64,000 nucleotides of DNA. Source: Woeseiaceae bacterium (lineage in GTDB: Bacteria > Pseudomonadota > Gammaproteobacteria > Steroidobacterales > Woeseiaceae). Shown in pieces: positions 26,214 to 35,446 of the stretch. The stretch is taken from NCBI GenBank assembly GCA_024640365.1, contig JAHEFE010000001.1:62001-126000 (forward strand), in the 5' to 3' direction. The position numbers were made by a program, and so were the translations under genes. Within the stretch, counting starts at the first letter, position 1, and each line of letters starts with the position of its first letter. The notes beneath the pieces are model-generated. The model worked only from the letters and a program-made list of their open reading frames with translations, made no database searches and had not been told where the DNA came from.

Positions 26214-27614
26214 TCAGCTGCCTTGATTTTTGATTTTCTCTTCCGCAGGTACGCGCTCTTCAAGCCATGCATCTATGCGCTCTAAATCCTGTACTTGCAA
26301 CGTCCCGGCGGCATTCTTGAGCTTCAGCACATTCATCAGGTATTCGTAACGACTTGCGTAGTAATTCGTGATTGCGACATAGACGGCGCGTTGTGCGACC
26401 AACACGTCAACAATCGTACGAGTACCCACTTCAAAACCGGCCTCTGTAGCCTGTAGTGCCGTGCGGCTTGAGGCGACCGCTTGCTTTAATGCTTTAACGC
26501 GCGAAATTTCGGAGAGTACACCAAGGTACGCATCGCGCGTTTGGCGTTCTGTTTCTCTGGCTATGCGCTGCAATTGCTCTTTGGATGCACGATGTAGATG
26601 CACCGCCTCCCGCACACGTGACGATGTTCGCCCGCCGCTGAACAGCGGTATATTTAACTGCAATGCTATTTGGTCGCTACCAAGCTCGCTGGATGAGGTT
26701 ATATTATCCAGCCTGTCTGTGTAGTCGCCGTTCTGGTTTGTATGCCTTGCGGTCAATTCCAAGGTTGGGTAATGGCCGGTCTGTCTGAAGCTAACTTCGG
26801 CTCGAGCAATTTCCTCATCCAATCTACTCGCTACCAGATTCAGGTTCTGGTTCATTGCCTGGTCAACCCAAGATGATTCATTTTCCGGATTAGGCGTGGG
26901 AAGGGGGAAGTCTTCAACCGGGGCTGATAATGAAGCGGAGTATTGCCCCGTGATTTCACGCAAATACTCTCTGGCAGTAGCGAGATCACGTTTTGCGCCA
27001 ATTTCGGCAGCGATTGACTGGTCGTAAGCCGCTTGCGACTCCTGTACATCAGTAATGGCTATCAGGCCGACCTCGAACCTTTGTTTGGCTTGTTCGAGCT
27101 GACGTGCAATTGCTGATCTGTCCGCATTGATTGAAGTCAGTCGGTCCTCTGCAGCCAGCACCGCTACGTAACGAATCGCGACCCGCAGTATTAATGCTTG
27201 CTGCGCGGCTTCGCGGACTGCCTCTGCTTTGGCAACAAGTTTGTTGGCTTGTTGCAACCCCACAACCTGATCCCAGCGAAAGATTGATTGAGTGAGGCTT
27301 ACGCTCCAAAAATCGCCCTTTGTTTCGCTTGAGCTTGGAATAGTTTGGGAAGGAAAGCCTGGTAACGAAGGGGTTACCTGGCTGCCATCTTGTGTATTCT
27401 TGGAGTAGCCTGCTGCGGCGTTGAGCTGCGGTAACATGGCTGCTCGTGCTTGCGGTATGGCTTCCAGTGCCGCCAAACGTCTGGCTTCCGCTTCGTGGAT
27501 CAAAGGATCGCTTTGCAGCGCCTGTTGGTAAACCTCCAGAAGTGTATCTGCGTTTGCCAGTCCAGGAGCTGCCAGTGTGATCATGCCTACAAGCAGGTAT
27601 TTGATTTTGTTCAT
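26214..27614 (-). CDS. tolC: TolC-family outer membrane efflux/secretion channel
   Basis: This is the outer membrane exit duct for type I secretion and tripartite efflux pumps. The start at 27614 gives a clean signal peptide ending at LANA-D, with AGGACC upstream; the frame is open to 27701 without a signal. Two internal repeats typical of the family are visible: DTLLEVYQQALQSDP near the N-terminus, and the second-repeat region around AVHLHRASKEQLQRI and TVDVLVAQRAVY. At 466 aa the length is normal. It has its own promoter, with an operator-like palindrome over the -35. Confidence 0.93.
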   Translation of the reverse strand: MNKIKYLLVGMITLAAPGLANADTLLEVYQQALQSDPLIHEAEARRLAALEAIPQARAAMLPQLNAAAGYSKNTQDGSQVTPSLPGFPSQTIPSSSETKGDFWSVSLTQSIFRWDQVVGLQQANKLVAKAEAVREAAQQALILRVAIRYVAVLAAEDRLTSINADRSAIARQLEQAKQRFEVGLIAITDVQESQAAYDQSIAAEIGAKRDLATAREYLREITGQYSASLSAPVEDFPLPTPNPENESSWVDQAMNQNLNLVASRLDEEIARAEVSFRQTGHYPTLELTARHTNQNGDYTDRLDNITSSSELGSDQIALQLNIPLFSGGRTSSRVREAVHLHRASKEQLQRIARETERQTRDAYLGVLSEISRVKALKQAVASSRTALQATEAGFEVGTRTIVDVLVAQRAVYVAITNYYASRYEYLMNVLKLKNAAGTLQVQDLERIDAWLEERVPAEEKIKNQGS

Positions 27615-27701
27615 TGTTATAGGTCCTGAGTTCATCTTAATTACGAGCCGGTGTGCTAAAACCCGGTTATGGCTCCGGTGCTTGTTTGTGTGCTGGCCCA
27701 T

Positions 27702-27730
27702 ATTATTAACGTTTCATGTGTTATAGTCAA
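27702..27730 (-). promoter_or_regulatory. Predicted sigma-70 promoter for tolC
   Basis: Minus-strand TTGACT (27725-27730), 17-bp spacer, AATAAT (27702-27707). Both hexamers match 5 of 6. Transcription would start near 27695, about 80 nt before the tolC start codon. Confidence 0.65.
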
Positions 27731-27739
27731 CTATAACAC
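27718..27739. promoter_or_regulatory. Perfect operator-like palindrome over the tolC -35 element
   Basis: GTGTTATAGT (27718-27727) and ACTATAACAC (27730-27739) are exact inverted repeats around a 2-bp centre. The -35 hexamer of the predicted tolC promoter lies inside. The size and symmetry suit a dimeric repressor such as a TetR or MarR protein; no such regulator gene is present in the window. Confidence 0.65.
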
Positions 27740-27779
27740 CGCATCACTTAATTGCATATTCTTTTAACATTGCCTGCGT

Positions 27780-28100
27780 TTAGTAGCGTGGCACATTCTC
27801 ATCCACTTCAATCGACCAGGCATCAATCCCGCCCTTCATATTGGCCACCAGCTTAAATCCGCGCTGGCTGAGAAAGGTCGCAACCTGCGCACTGCGAACT
27901 CCGGAGTGGCAGATCACCGCCAGCGGTACAGAGTCGTCCAGCTCATCAAGGCGTGATGGGATTTCGCCCATCGGAATGCAAATGGCATCTTCAATTGATG
28001 CTGTGGAAATTTCCCACATCTCCCGGACATCTAAAAGCTGCCAAAGTTCTCCGGCATCGCATCTACGCAGGAATTCAGTGGGGGTTATTTGCTGAATCAA
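27780..28100 (-). CDS. Rhodanese-like sulfurtransferase, single domain
   Basis: This 106-aa protein has one rhodanese domain: LLDVREMWE, IPMGEIPSRLDEL, the active-site loop CHSGVRS with Cys64, and GGIDAWS near the end. It would carry a persulfide or transfer sulfur (GlpE-like). The start is TTG 28100 with GGAG 10 nt upstream; the nearby ATG is out of frame. It lies between the PCMT-family gene and tolC on the same strand, a linkage seen in other gammaproteobacteria. Confidence 0.88.
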   Translation of the reverse strand: MIQQITPTEFLRRCDAGELWQLLDVREMWEISTASIEDAICIPMGEIPSRLDELDDSVPLAVICHSGVRSAQVATFLSQRGFKLVANMKGGIDAWSIEVDENVPRY

Positions 28101-28209
28101 CAGACGGGCGCTCCATGCAGATGGCTAGGCCTTAACCAATAAGATTGCAAATATACACTGTTGCCCGACGAGATGTAGGGGCAGCGGCGTCTTCTACATT
28201 TCAGTCAAT

Positions 28210-28860
28210 CTAAAAGCTGAAAGTAGCAGGCCTGGGCGCATTACGTAGCGGCGGAATGGTTGTTTCGAACAATGTTTCGGAAGCGAACTCTGTAGCGCTA
28301 AGTCGAGTTACAAGTCTGGCCTCCATCAACGGCTCGCTACCGACTATGAGGAAAAGTCTACCGCCCTGCTTCAAGGCGTCGGCGTAGCGCTGGTCGTACA
28401 ACGGCATAGATCCAGTAACTGCGATAACGTCAAAGGTTCCGGCCGGCAGCTCTTCGGTGGCATCCATGGATTGCAACGAGCAATTGGCAATGCCGGCATC
28501 GGCCAGCAGTTCTTTTGCGGCTGCAATGAAATCAGGATAAATGTCGATGCTGCAAACGCTTTGTCCCATTTTGCCCAGGCAGGCTGTTAGATAGCCGCTT
28601 CCAGTGCCAACTTCCAGTATGGAATCAGTGGGTTTGATTTCAAGAGACTGGAGCAAGCGCCCCTCAACCGAGGGCATCATCATGCGTTCCTCGTGTGGCA
28701 ATGGAATTTGTGTGTCTGCATATGCTAGTGCCCGGTATTTGACCGGTACAAATTCGTCGCGCGCAAGTTCGGAAAAAACCGCCAATACTTGACCGTCGAG
28801 AACCTCAGCGGGACGAATCTGTTGTCGAATCATTTGACCGCGTGCAATTTCCATTTCCAT
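28210..28860 (-). CDS. Protein-L-isoaspartate O-methyltransferase family protein
   Basis: The SAM-dependent methyltransferase fold shows the PCMT pattern: ARGQMIRQQIRP, DEFVP, PSVEGRLLQSLEIKPTDSILEVGTGSGYLTACL, and a C-terminal PPLRNAP. It lacks some residues of true Pcm around the isoaspartyl site, where the usual SQP/MT motif reads MMPSVEGR, so activity on isoaspartate is uncertain. At 216 aa the length is normal. AGAGG 10 nt upstream of ATG 28860. It is probably in one unit with the rhodanese. Confidence 0.85.
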   Translation of the reverse strand: MEMEIARGQMIRQQIRPAEVLDGQVLAVFSELARDEFVPVKYRALAYADTQIPLPHEERMMMPSVEGRLLQSLEIKPTDSILEVGTGSGYLTACLGKMGQSVCSIDIYPDFIAAAKELLADAGIANCSLQSMDATEELPAGTFDVIAVTGSMPLYDQRYADALKQGGRLFLIVGSEPLMEARLVTRLSATEFASETLFETTIPPLRNAPRPATFSF

Positions 28861-29228
28861 GACTAGCTAACCTCTTAATTCTTTGAATTACATAATAAAA
28901 GTGATTAGGTTAAATATTATGCTGACTTTTATATTAAGCCTGATTTCGTAAGTCCTTCCCGGTCGTTTCTGAATTATGGTTAATTGCAGCAGTGTACGCA
29001 TGAAGCTGGGCTATGCTTGGCCGAGCACGGCTTTATGCTCTTGAAACACAACATATTTAAGGTCATGGCGCTGTGCAATATGTGCTCAATAATAATAACT
29101 GTTAAATAGATGGCGATTGACGACAACCATTTCCGCCTCGTTTTGCGATTTTTTTACGTCCCAATTTCTGCAATACGGCCGGAGAGCCAGTTTTTCAATG
29201 TAATTATCGCCCCGGCGCCAGGTGCTTG
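28861..29228. other. AT-rich intergenic region between PCMT gene and GGDEF-EAL gene
   Basis: These 368 bases separate divergent genes and hold no supported coding frame. A 9-bp inverted repeat with one G-U (GCATGAAGC at 28998-29006, GCTTTATGC at 29030-29038) encloses a second GC-rich symmetric element, suggesting a folded RNA or operator. Several TA-rich -10-like hexamers occur near 28890-28950, without a clear -35. Confidence 0.5.
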
Positions 29229-31553
29229 ATGTCCGTAGATTTACTCATTGCCATACTCATCGTCGCGCTAGCTGCAGCGTCGGCTACAGGTATTACGGTG
29301 TGGGTAACAGCCCGTCGCCAGCGAGCACGACTGCAGGCCTTGCAAACAGAGCTCGTGGAGGTCTCGGCGGATGCCGTAATGGGTCGCCGACTGACGATCA
29401 GAGGCAACGGAGAAGTTGGTGAGTTGCAGCGCACCATAAACAAGCTTTTTGATGCGCTGAATGAACAGGACGAACGCATTCACGAACGCGACAAGCTGGT
29501 TACAAATTTTGCAAGCACCCTCCCAGAGATCGTCCTGATACATGATGATCGAATTTTGCTCGCCAACGACAGTGCTGCAGCTCTCGTCGGTCTCGACGCT
29601 CTGCAGCTCGAGGGCAGAGAAGCCGCGGACTTGATTAAACCAGCCTACCGCGCTCTATTCCGCAAGACAATGACAAAGCGGCTGGCAGGAGAAGAGGCGC
29701 CGCGGCGGCTGGAAATTCAACTAATTAACGGCAATGAACAAGGCCTCTGGGTTGAGGTACAAAGTACGATTATTGATTTCCGTGGTAAACCGGCAATCCT
29801 GACTATTGCTCGTGATGTTAGCTACAGGAAGAACCTGGAGGTATCTCTGGGGCGCAGCAAGCGCCAGGCACAATACACCCTTGAGTCGATTTCGGAGGGC
29901 GTTATTACGACTGACAGTACGGGCGTGATTGATTATATGAATCGTGCTGCCGAAAAGCTGACCGGAGTTAATCGTGATGATGCCGTTGGCAAAAAGACAG
30001 GTGAATTATTTGCCTTGATTGATGAGACCGACCGGCGGTCATTGGGCGATCCCGTCGAGCGTTGTCTAGCCATGCGTCGCCGAGTCAACATGGGGCGACG
30101 CGCTCTTTTGGTCAGCCACAAGACAGAGCAAGAGCAGTCAACCGAAATAACGGCCTCGCCAATCAGGGGGCCTGGTAACGAAATATCGGGGACAGTCGTT
30201 GTTCTGCACGACGTCAGCGAGATACGTGGCCTCACCCGGCAGATGAGCTACCAGGCGACCCACGATGCCTTGACCGGTCTAATCAATCGCCGGGAATTCG
30301 AGCGACGTCTCCAAGATGCGGTGGATGCTGCGAGAGCCGAAAATACGGGACACATATTGTGCTTCATGGATCTAGATCGTTTCAAAGCCGTCAATGACAG
30401 CTGTGGTCATCTTGCCGGCGACAACATGCTGCGGGAGGTTGCAGCACTGCTCAAGGAGCACGTGCGAGATTCTGACGTCGTCGCCCGTCTGGGTGGCGAT
30501 GAATTTGGTTTGCTGCTTACTGGTTGTCCGCTGGAGAAAGCGCGCCAGATTGCATCTGACCTTTGCAATGCGGTCGCCGATTATCGCTTTGTATGGCAAG
30601 ACAAGATTTTCAGTATAGGAATTTCTATAGGACTGGTCGAAATTAGCCATGGTAGCGGTGCACTGCAGGATATTTTGAGTGCTGCCGACTCGGCCTGTTA
30701 CGTGGCGAAGCAGCGCGGTCGCGGGCAGATTCATGTGTACTCGGCGAGAGACGCAGCCGCGGCTCGGGAGAGGGGAGAGATTCAGTGGTTGCGGGAGATG
30801 CAGACTGCCCTGACGGACGATGGCTTCGTACTGGCGACGCAACCGATAATCAGTTTTGGGCCACAGGATGGCAGTGGGCCTTCGGTTGAGATCTTGTTAC
30901 GCCTGCCAGACGAACACGGTCGCTATGCCCGAACGGCAGATTTTCTGCAGCCTGCAGAGCGCTATCAGCTTATGCCGCAGATTGACCGCTGGGTTGTGCA
31001 GGCGAGTTTGTCAGCAATCAGTCGCGGGGATATCAAGGTAGCGCGAAATCGCAGTGCCATGATCAATATATCCGGGCAAACCCTGGGAGATGAAGGATTC
31101 CTTGAGTTTGTTGTCGAAGCTCTGGACCGCAGTGGAGTACCGCCCGCACGCATCTGTTTCGAGGTCGCTGAATCCGCGATCGCAGATAACTTGCAGAGCG
31201 CCCAACGCTTTATAGAGGTCTTGCACGGCATCGGCTGTGAGTTCGCACTGGATGATTTCGGCAGTGGCCTGGGTGCATTTTCGAACCTGAAGCAGTTACC
31301 TATCGACTACGTAAAAATTGACGGCACCTTTACTCGCAACCTTGTGTCAGATCAGGTTAACCAGGAGATGGTCTCGGCGATGATCAAGCTGGCCAGGACG
31401 ATGGAGTTCAAAGTTGTGGCTGAACAGGTCGAGGAGCAGGAGGATTTTGATTGGTTGCGCGATGTTGGTGTCCATTATGCGCAGGGACATTTCATTGAGA
31501 AACCGAACTTGCTGGGGGCCAGGCCAACTGGACCTCTCGGTCGCTTGAACTAA
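29229..31553 (+). CDS. PAS-GGDEF-EAL cyclic-di-GMP signalling protein
   Basis: This 774-aa membrane-anchored regulator would make or break cyclic di-GMP. An N-terminal membrane segment (LLIAILIVALAAASATGITVWV) is followed by a HAMP-like helix, two PAS-type domains (about 90-200 and 215-330), GGDEF (intact at 422-426) and EAL. The EAL signature reads EIL (554-556). Other phosphodiesterase residues are kept: INISGQTL, FEVAESAI, DDFGSG, the Lys in YVKIDG, and VAEQVE. So both activities are possible. The start is ATG 29229; a TTG just before it is less likely. It stands alone and ends at a strong bidirectional terminator. Confidence 0.92.
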   Translation: MSVDLLIAILIVALAAASATGITVWVTARRQRARLQALQTELVEVSADAVMGRRLTIRGNGEVGELQRTINKLFDALNEQDERIHERDKLVTNFASTLPEIVLIHDDRILLANDSAAALVGLDALQLEGREAADLIKPAYRALFRKTMTKRLAGEEAPRRLEIQLINGNEQGLWVEVQSTIIDFRGKPAILTIARDVSYRKNLEVSLGRSKRQAQYTLESISEGVITTDSTGVIDYMNRAAEKLTGVNRDDAVGKKTGELFALIDETDRRSLGDPVERCLAMRRRVNMGRRALLVSHKTEQEQSTEITASPIRGPGNEISGTVVVLHDVSEIRGLTRQMSYQATHDALTGLINRREFERRLQDAVDAARAENTGHILCFMDLDRFKAVNDSCGHLAGDNMLREVAALLKEHVRDSDVVARLGGDEFGLLLTGCPLEKARQIASDLCNAVADYRFVWQDKIFSIGISIGLVEISHGSGALQDILSAADSACYVAKQRGRGQIHVYSARDAAAARERGEIQWLREMQTALTDDGFVLATQPIISFGPQDGSGPSVEILLRLPDEHGRYARTADFLQPAERYQLMPQIDRWVVQASLSAISRGDIKVARNRSAMINISGQTLGDEGFLEFVVEALDRSGVPPARICFEVAESAIADNLQSAQRFIEVLHGIGCEFALDDFGSGLGAFSNLKQLPIDYVKIDGTFTRNLVSDQVNQEMVSAMIKLARTMEFKVVAEQVEEQEDFDWLRDVGVHYAQGHFIEKPNLLGARPTGPLGRLN

Positions 31554-31567
31554 GCAATTTTCAGATG

Positions 31568-31600
31568 AAAAAAAACGCCGGGCAATGCCCGGCGTTTTTC
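31568..31600. terminator. Bidirectional terminator between GGDEF-EAL gene and hppA
   Basis: CGCCGGGC (31576-31583), loop AAT, GCCCGGCG (31587-31594), flanked by an A run of eight on one side and a T run of five on the other. It serves both convergent genes. Confidence 0.92.
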
Positions 31601-31623
31601 GTTCTTACTGTCATGTTGCTTGT

Positions 31624-33663
31624 TTAGAGCAAAGGAACCATAAGCAGCGCGACGATGTTGATGATCTTGATCAGCGGGTTAATAGCCGGGCCTGCTGTAT
31701 CTTTGTACGGGTCACCTACTGTGTCGCCGGTCACTGCAGCCTTGTGAGCATCAGATCCCTTGCCACCACAGTTGCCGTCTTCAATGTACTTCTTCGCGTT
31801 GTCCCATGCACCACCACCGGCGGTCATTGAAATTGCAACGAACAAGCCTGTGACGATCGTCCCAAGCAACAAACCGCCCAGGGCGATAGGGCCGAGTAGG
31901 AAGCCAACCAGAAGCGGTACTGCGATCGGCAGGATGGAAGGAACGATCATTTCGCGGATAGCAGCCTTGGTCAACAGGTCAACTGCACGACCGTATTCCG
32001 GTTTGCCTGTGCCTTCCATGATGCCTTCGATTTCGCGGAACTGACGGCGAACCTCTGTTACTACAGCACCAGCTGCACGTCCCACAGCTTCCATAGCCAT
32101 TGCGCCGAACAGGTAAGGTACGAGACCACCGATGAACAAGCCGATGATTACGCGATAATCAGACAGTTCGAAGCTGGCAACGATACCCTGACCTTCGAGT
32201 GCATTCGTGTAATCGGCAAACAGAACGAGCGCTGCCAGTCCGGCAGAACCAATGGCGTAGCCCTTGGTAACAGCCTTGGTGGTGTTGCCAACGGCATCCA
32301 GCTGATCGGTAATCGTACGAACTTCCGAAGGTAGTTCTGACATTTCAGCAATGCCGCCAGCGTTATCCGTGATCGGGCCAAATGCGTCCAATGCAACAAC
32401 AACACCCGTCATAGACAGCATTGCTGTTGCGGCGATTGCGATGTTGTAGAGGCCACCGAGGTGCACACCTTCCGGAGCCAGCTGGAACGCGCCCCAGATG
32501 GCGAGGCAGACTGAAATAACTGGCAGTGCCGTTGCTTTCATCGAAATACCGAGGCCAGCGATGATATTGGTTGCGTCGCCAGTCTTACAGGCTTCCGCGA
32601 TGGTGCGAACGGGCTTGTACTCTGTGCTGGTGTAGTACTCGGTTATGACAACCAGTGCCGCCGTCAGGCCAAGCCCGATCAACGTAGAGTAGAAAATACC
32701 AGAGGCGTATTCGGGGGCAATCAGCATATCCGTAATAAAGTAGAACGCAATCGCTGCCAGTACTGCCGCTACGATCATACCTTTGTATAGAGCTCCCATG
32801 ACCTTGCCGCCATCAGAGGTCTTAACGAAGAATGTGCCGACGATGGAAGCGACAATAGATACCGCGCCGAGGACCAGCGGATAAAATACAGCCGCTATGC
32901 CGAACGTGTTAATCATCAGGCTACCAAGCAGCATGGTGGCGATAATTGTTACGGCGTAGGTCTCAAACAAGTCAGCTGCCATACCTGCGCAGTCACCGAC
33001 GTTGTCGCCAACGTTATCAGCAATAACGCCAGGGTTACGGGGATCATCTTCCGGGATGCCCGCTTCTACCTTGCCCACCAGGTCAGCGCCGACGTCTGCG
33101 CCTTTGGTGAAGATACCGCCGCCGAGTCGGGCGAAAATGGAAATCAGCGAGCCACCAAAAGCGAGGCCTACGAGCGCGTGAAGCGCATCGTCTACGGAGA
33201 CGTTCATGACGTGGGTCAGGACGAAGTAGTAACCCGCAACGCCTAACAAACCAAGGCCAACTACCAGCATACCGGTGATAGCGCCGCCACGGAAAGCGAT
33301 GTTCAGCGCAGGATTAACGCCCTTGGTTGCGGCTTGTGCCGTACGTACATTGGCACGTACGGATACGAACATGCCGATGTAGCCGGCCAGGCCAGAAAGA
33401 ATCGCGCCGATAGCAAAGCCGATGGCAAGCTTGGAGCCAAGAGTCAGCAGCAATACAACAAATAACGCTATGCCAACCATGCCAATAGTGAAGTACTGGC
33501 GATTCATGTAGGCGCCGGCGCCTTCCTGAATGGCTTTCGCAATGTCCTGCATACGGTCGTTACCGGCCGGCTGCTTCAGAATCCACTGCGTGGAAATGAG
33601 GCCGTAAAGTACCGCTAATACGCCCGCTCCAATCGCAAGCCATAGCGCAAATTCAGTAGTCAT
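31624..33663 (-). CDS. hppA: K+-independent proton-pumping membrane pyrophosphatase HppA
   Basis: It couples hydrolysis of PPi to proton export across the inner membrane. About 16 membrane segments are visible. Catalytic motifs are [36 protein letters not shown] and the C-terminal [20 protein letters not shown]. The position that decides potassium dependence reads GNTTKA (Lys), the K+-independent type. The start at 33663 has GGGAGA 7 nt upstream. Length is 679 aa. Neighbour pfp, on the same strand upstream, uses the same substrate PPi. Confidence 0.96.
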   Translation of the reverse strand: MTTEFALWLAIGAGVLAVLYGLISTQWILKQPAGNDRMQDIAKAIQEGAGAYMNRQYFTIGMVGIALFVVLLLTLGSKLAIGFAIGAILSGLAGYIGMFVSVRANVRTAQAATKGVNPALNIAFRGGAITGMLVVGLGLLGVAGYYFVLTHVMNVSVDDALHALVGLAFGGSLISIFARLGGGIFTKGADVGADLVGKVEAGIPEDDPRNPGVIADNVGDNVGDCAGMAADLFETYAVTIIATMLLGSLMINTFGIAAVFYPLVLGAVSIVASIVGTFFVKTSDGGKVMGALYKGMIVAAVLAAIAFYFITDMLIAPEYASGIFYSTLIGLGLTAALVVITEYYTSTEYKPVRTIAEACKTGDATNIIAGLGISMKATALPVISVCLAIWGAFQLAPEGVHLGGLYNIAIAATAMLSMTGVVVALDAFGPITDNAGGIAEMSELPSEVRTITDQLDAVGNTTKAVTKGYAIGSAGLAALVLFADYTNALEGQGIVASFELSDYRVIIGLFIGGLVPYLFGAMAMEAVGRAAGAVVTEVRRQFREIEGIMEGTGKPEYGRAVDLLTKAAIREMIVPSILPIAVPLLVGFLLGPIALGGLLLGTIVTGLFVAISMTAGGGAWDNAKKYIEDGNCGGKGSDAHKAAVTGDTVGDPYKDTAGPAINPLIKIINIVALLMVPLL

Positions 33664-33947
33664 CAGATTGTCTCCCAATCATATAAATGACCCCGGTGCG
33701 GGAGGCGCCGGGGCAAATTCAAAAAACGTGTTGTCAATTTCGAGTTGTCAAAAGAGTATTCCAAGGCAAAACCCTCGAACTAATGCTTTTGACGATGTTG
33801 CGAGTGCTGAGCGCAGGACCACTGTGGTCCAGACTCGGCACCATGCCAAAGTTAAACGGCACCCTGCCAGTTACCCCTTGATTTACAACGTATTTTTACC
33901 GATCCGCCAAGTGATTCAATGGCTTCACAGCATCGGCAGGCGGCGCA
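33664..33947. other. hppA upstream region (between pfp and hppA)
   Basis: No gene is seen in these 284 bases. They contain a perfect 7+7 bp palindrome, GGACCAC-T-GTGGTCC (33816-33830), and two copies of TTGACAAC on the minus strand, 14 bp apart, closer to hppA. These may be control sites. No intrinsic terminator of pfp is visible, so readthrough from pfp into hppA is possible. Confidence 0.45.
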
Positions 33948-35210
33948 TCATACCACAAAATCTGTCTTTAGCTTTTTTGTAACCGGCTGATTTTTCAGGA
34001 TTACATAATTTGGCAGACCATTTTTGTACGGTGGGTAATCCTCCCCACGTATTAATGGCTCGAGATAGCGCCGGCAGGCTGCGGTGATGCCAAAACCATC
34101 TGCGGTGATATACCGCTTGGGCAACATTTTTTCCTTATTGGCAATTCGCGATAGCGGGGCTTCGTCGATTTTCCATTTGTAGGGGGTATCTGAGACGCGC
34201 TTGATGACCGGCATAATGGCAGTCTTGCCTTGCAGCGCAAACTTCACAGCGGCCTCGCCAACGGCGTAGGCCTGTTTGACATCGGTCGCGGAGGCTATGT
34301 GGCGCGCGCTGCGCTGTAAATAGTCTGCCACCGCGTAGTGGTACTTAAGACCGAGTTCTTGGCGCACCATATCAGCGACGACCGGCGCGACACCACCAAG
34401 CTGGGCGTGACCAAACGCGTCGCGGGTACCGGCCTCCGCCAGGAATTTACCATCGGCGTAGCGCGCCCCCTCGCTGACAACGATGACACAATAATCGTAG
34501 CGATCCACGCATTCTTTGACTCTTTGTAAAAATGCTTTTTTATTAAATGGCACTTCCGGAAACAGGATGATATGGGGCGCTTCGGCGGGTGTCTTGCCAG
34601 CCAGACCGCCGGCCGCGGCTATCCATCCCGCATGCCTGCCCATTACTTCGAGAACGAAAACCTTGGTGGATGTTTTTGCCATCGAAGCGACATCCAGAGC
34701 GGCTTCCTGCGTGGAAACAGCGATGTACTTGGCAACAGAGCCGAATCCAGGGCAATTGTCGGTGATCGGCAGGTCGTTATCGACGGTTTTTGGAATGCCG
34801 AGGCAAGCTACGGGGTAGCCCATTTGCCGGCTGATCTGCGATACCTTATGTGCGGTATCCATTGAGTCGTTGCCGCCGTTGTAAAAAAAGTAACCGATAT
34901 CGTGTGCTTTAAATACCTCGATAAGACGCTCGTACTCGAGTCTGTTTTCCTCAATGCCCTTCAATTTGTAGCGAGCTGAGCCAAAGGCACCGCCGGGAGT
35001 ATGGCGGAGTGCTGCAATAGTTCTCGCTGACTCCTTGTTCGTGTCAATCATGTCCTCTGTGAGCGCGCCGATAATGCCGTTGCGGCCGGCATAAACATTG
35101 GCGATCTGGTTTTTATGCTTGCGGGCCATTTCTATGACGCCGCAGGCGGAAGCATTAATTACTGCGGTAACACCGCCTGATTGAGCATAAAACGCATTCT
35201 TTTTTGCCAT
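33948..35210 (-). CDS. pfp: Pyrophosphate-dependent 6-phosphofructokinase
   Basis: It catalyses the reversible phosphorylation of fructose 6-phosphate with PPi instead of ATP. Motifs: QSGGVTAVINAS near the start, NGGNDSMDT (the Asp following GGN blocks ATP and marks PPi use) and PKTVDNDL (Lys typical of PPi enzymes, where ATP enzymes have Gly), then VMGRHAGWIA. At 420 aa it matches the non-allosteric PPi-PFK group found with hppA in methanotrophs. The ATG start is at 35210. It is the gene upstream of hppA, 284 bp away. Confidence 0.92.
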   Translation of the reverse strand: MAKKNAFYAQSGGVTAVINASACGVIEMARKHKNQIANVYAGRNGIIGALTEDMIDTNKESARTIAALRHTPGGAFGSARYKLKGIEENRLEYERLIEVFKAHDIGYFFYNGGNDSMDTAHKVSQISRQMGYPVACLGIPKTVDNDLPITDNCPGFGSVAKYIAVSTQEAALDVASMAKTSTKVFVLEVMGRHAGWIAAAGGLAGKTPAEAPHIILFPEVPFNKKAFLQRVKECVDRYDYCVIVVSEGARYADGKFLAEAGTRDAFGHAQLGGVAPVVADMVRQELGLKYHYAVADYLQRSARHIASATDVKQAYAVGEAAVKFALQGKTAIMPVIKRVSDTPYKWKIDEAPLSRIANKEKMLPKRYITADGFGITAACRRYLEPLIRGEDYPPYKNGLPNYVILKNQPVTKKLKTDFVV

Positions 35211-35446
35211 GGTTTGAATTACCTTTCTGAGACAGTCGCTGTGTTAAAGCCGAATGTAAGGATAGCGGAATCCGGCCCGCGGATCATTCCTGTTAGAGCA
35301 ATGGGCATTTTCAAAATAGCGGGCTTTGACTACGTAAAACCCGAATTGACCTCACAGACCATTGTCGGTAGCTTAGGCCGCCCTGCAGTAAGGCGTGGCT
35401 TCACAATCGGTCATGTAACTGCGATTTCGACGATGAGAATCAAGTA

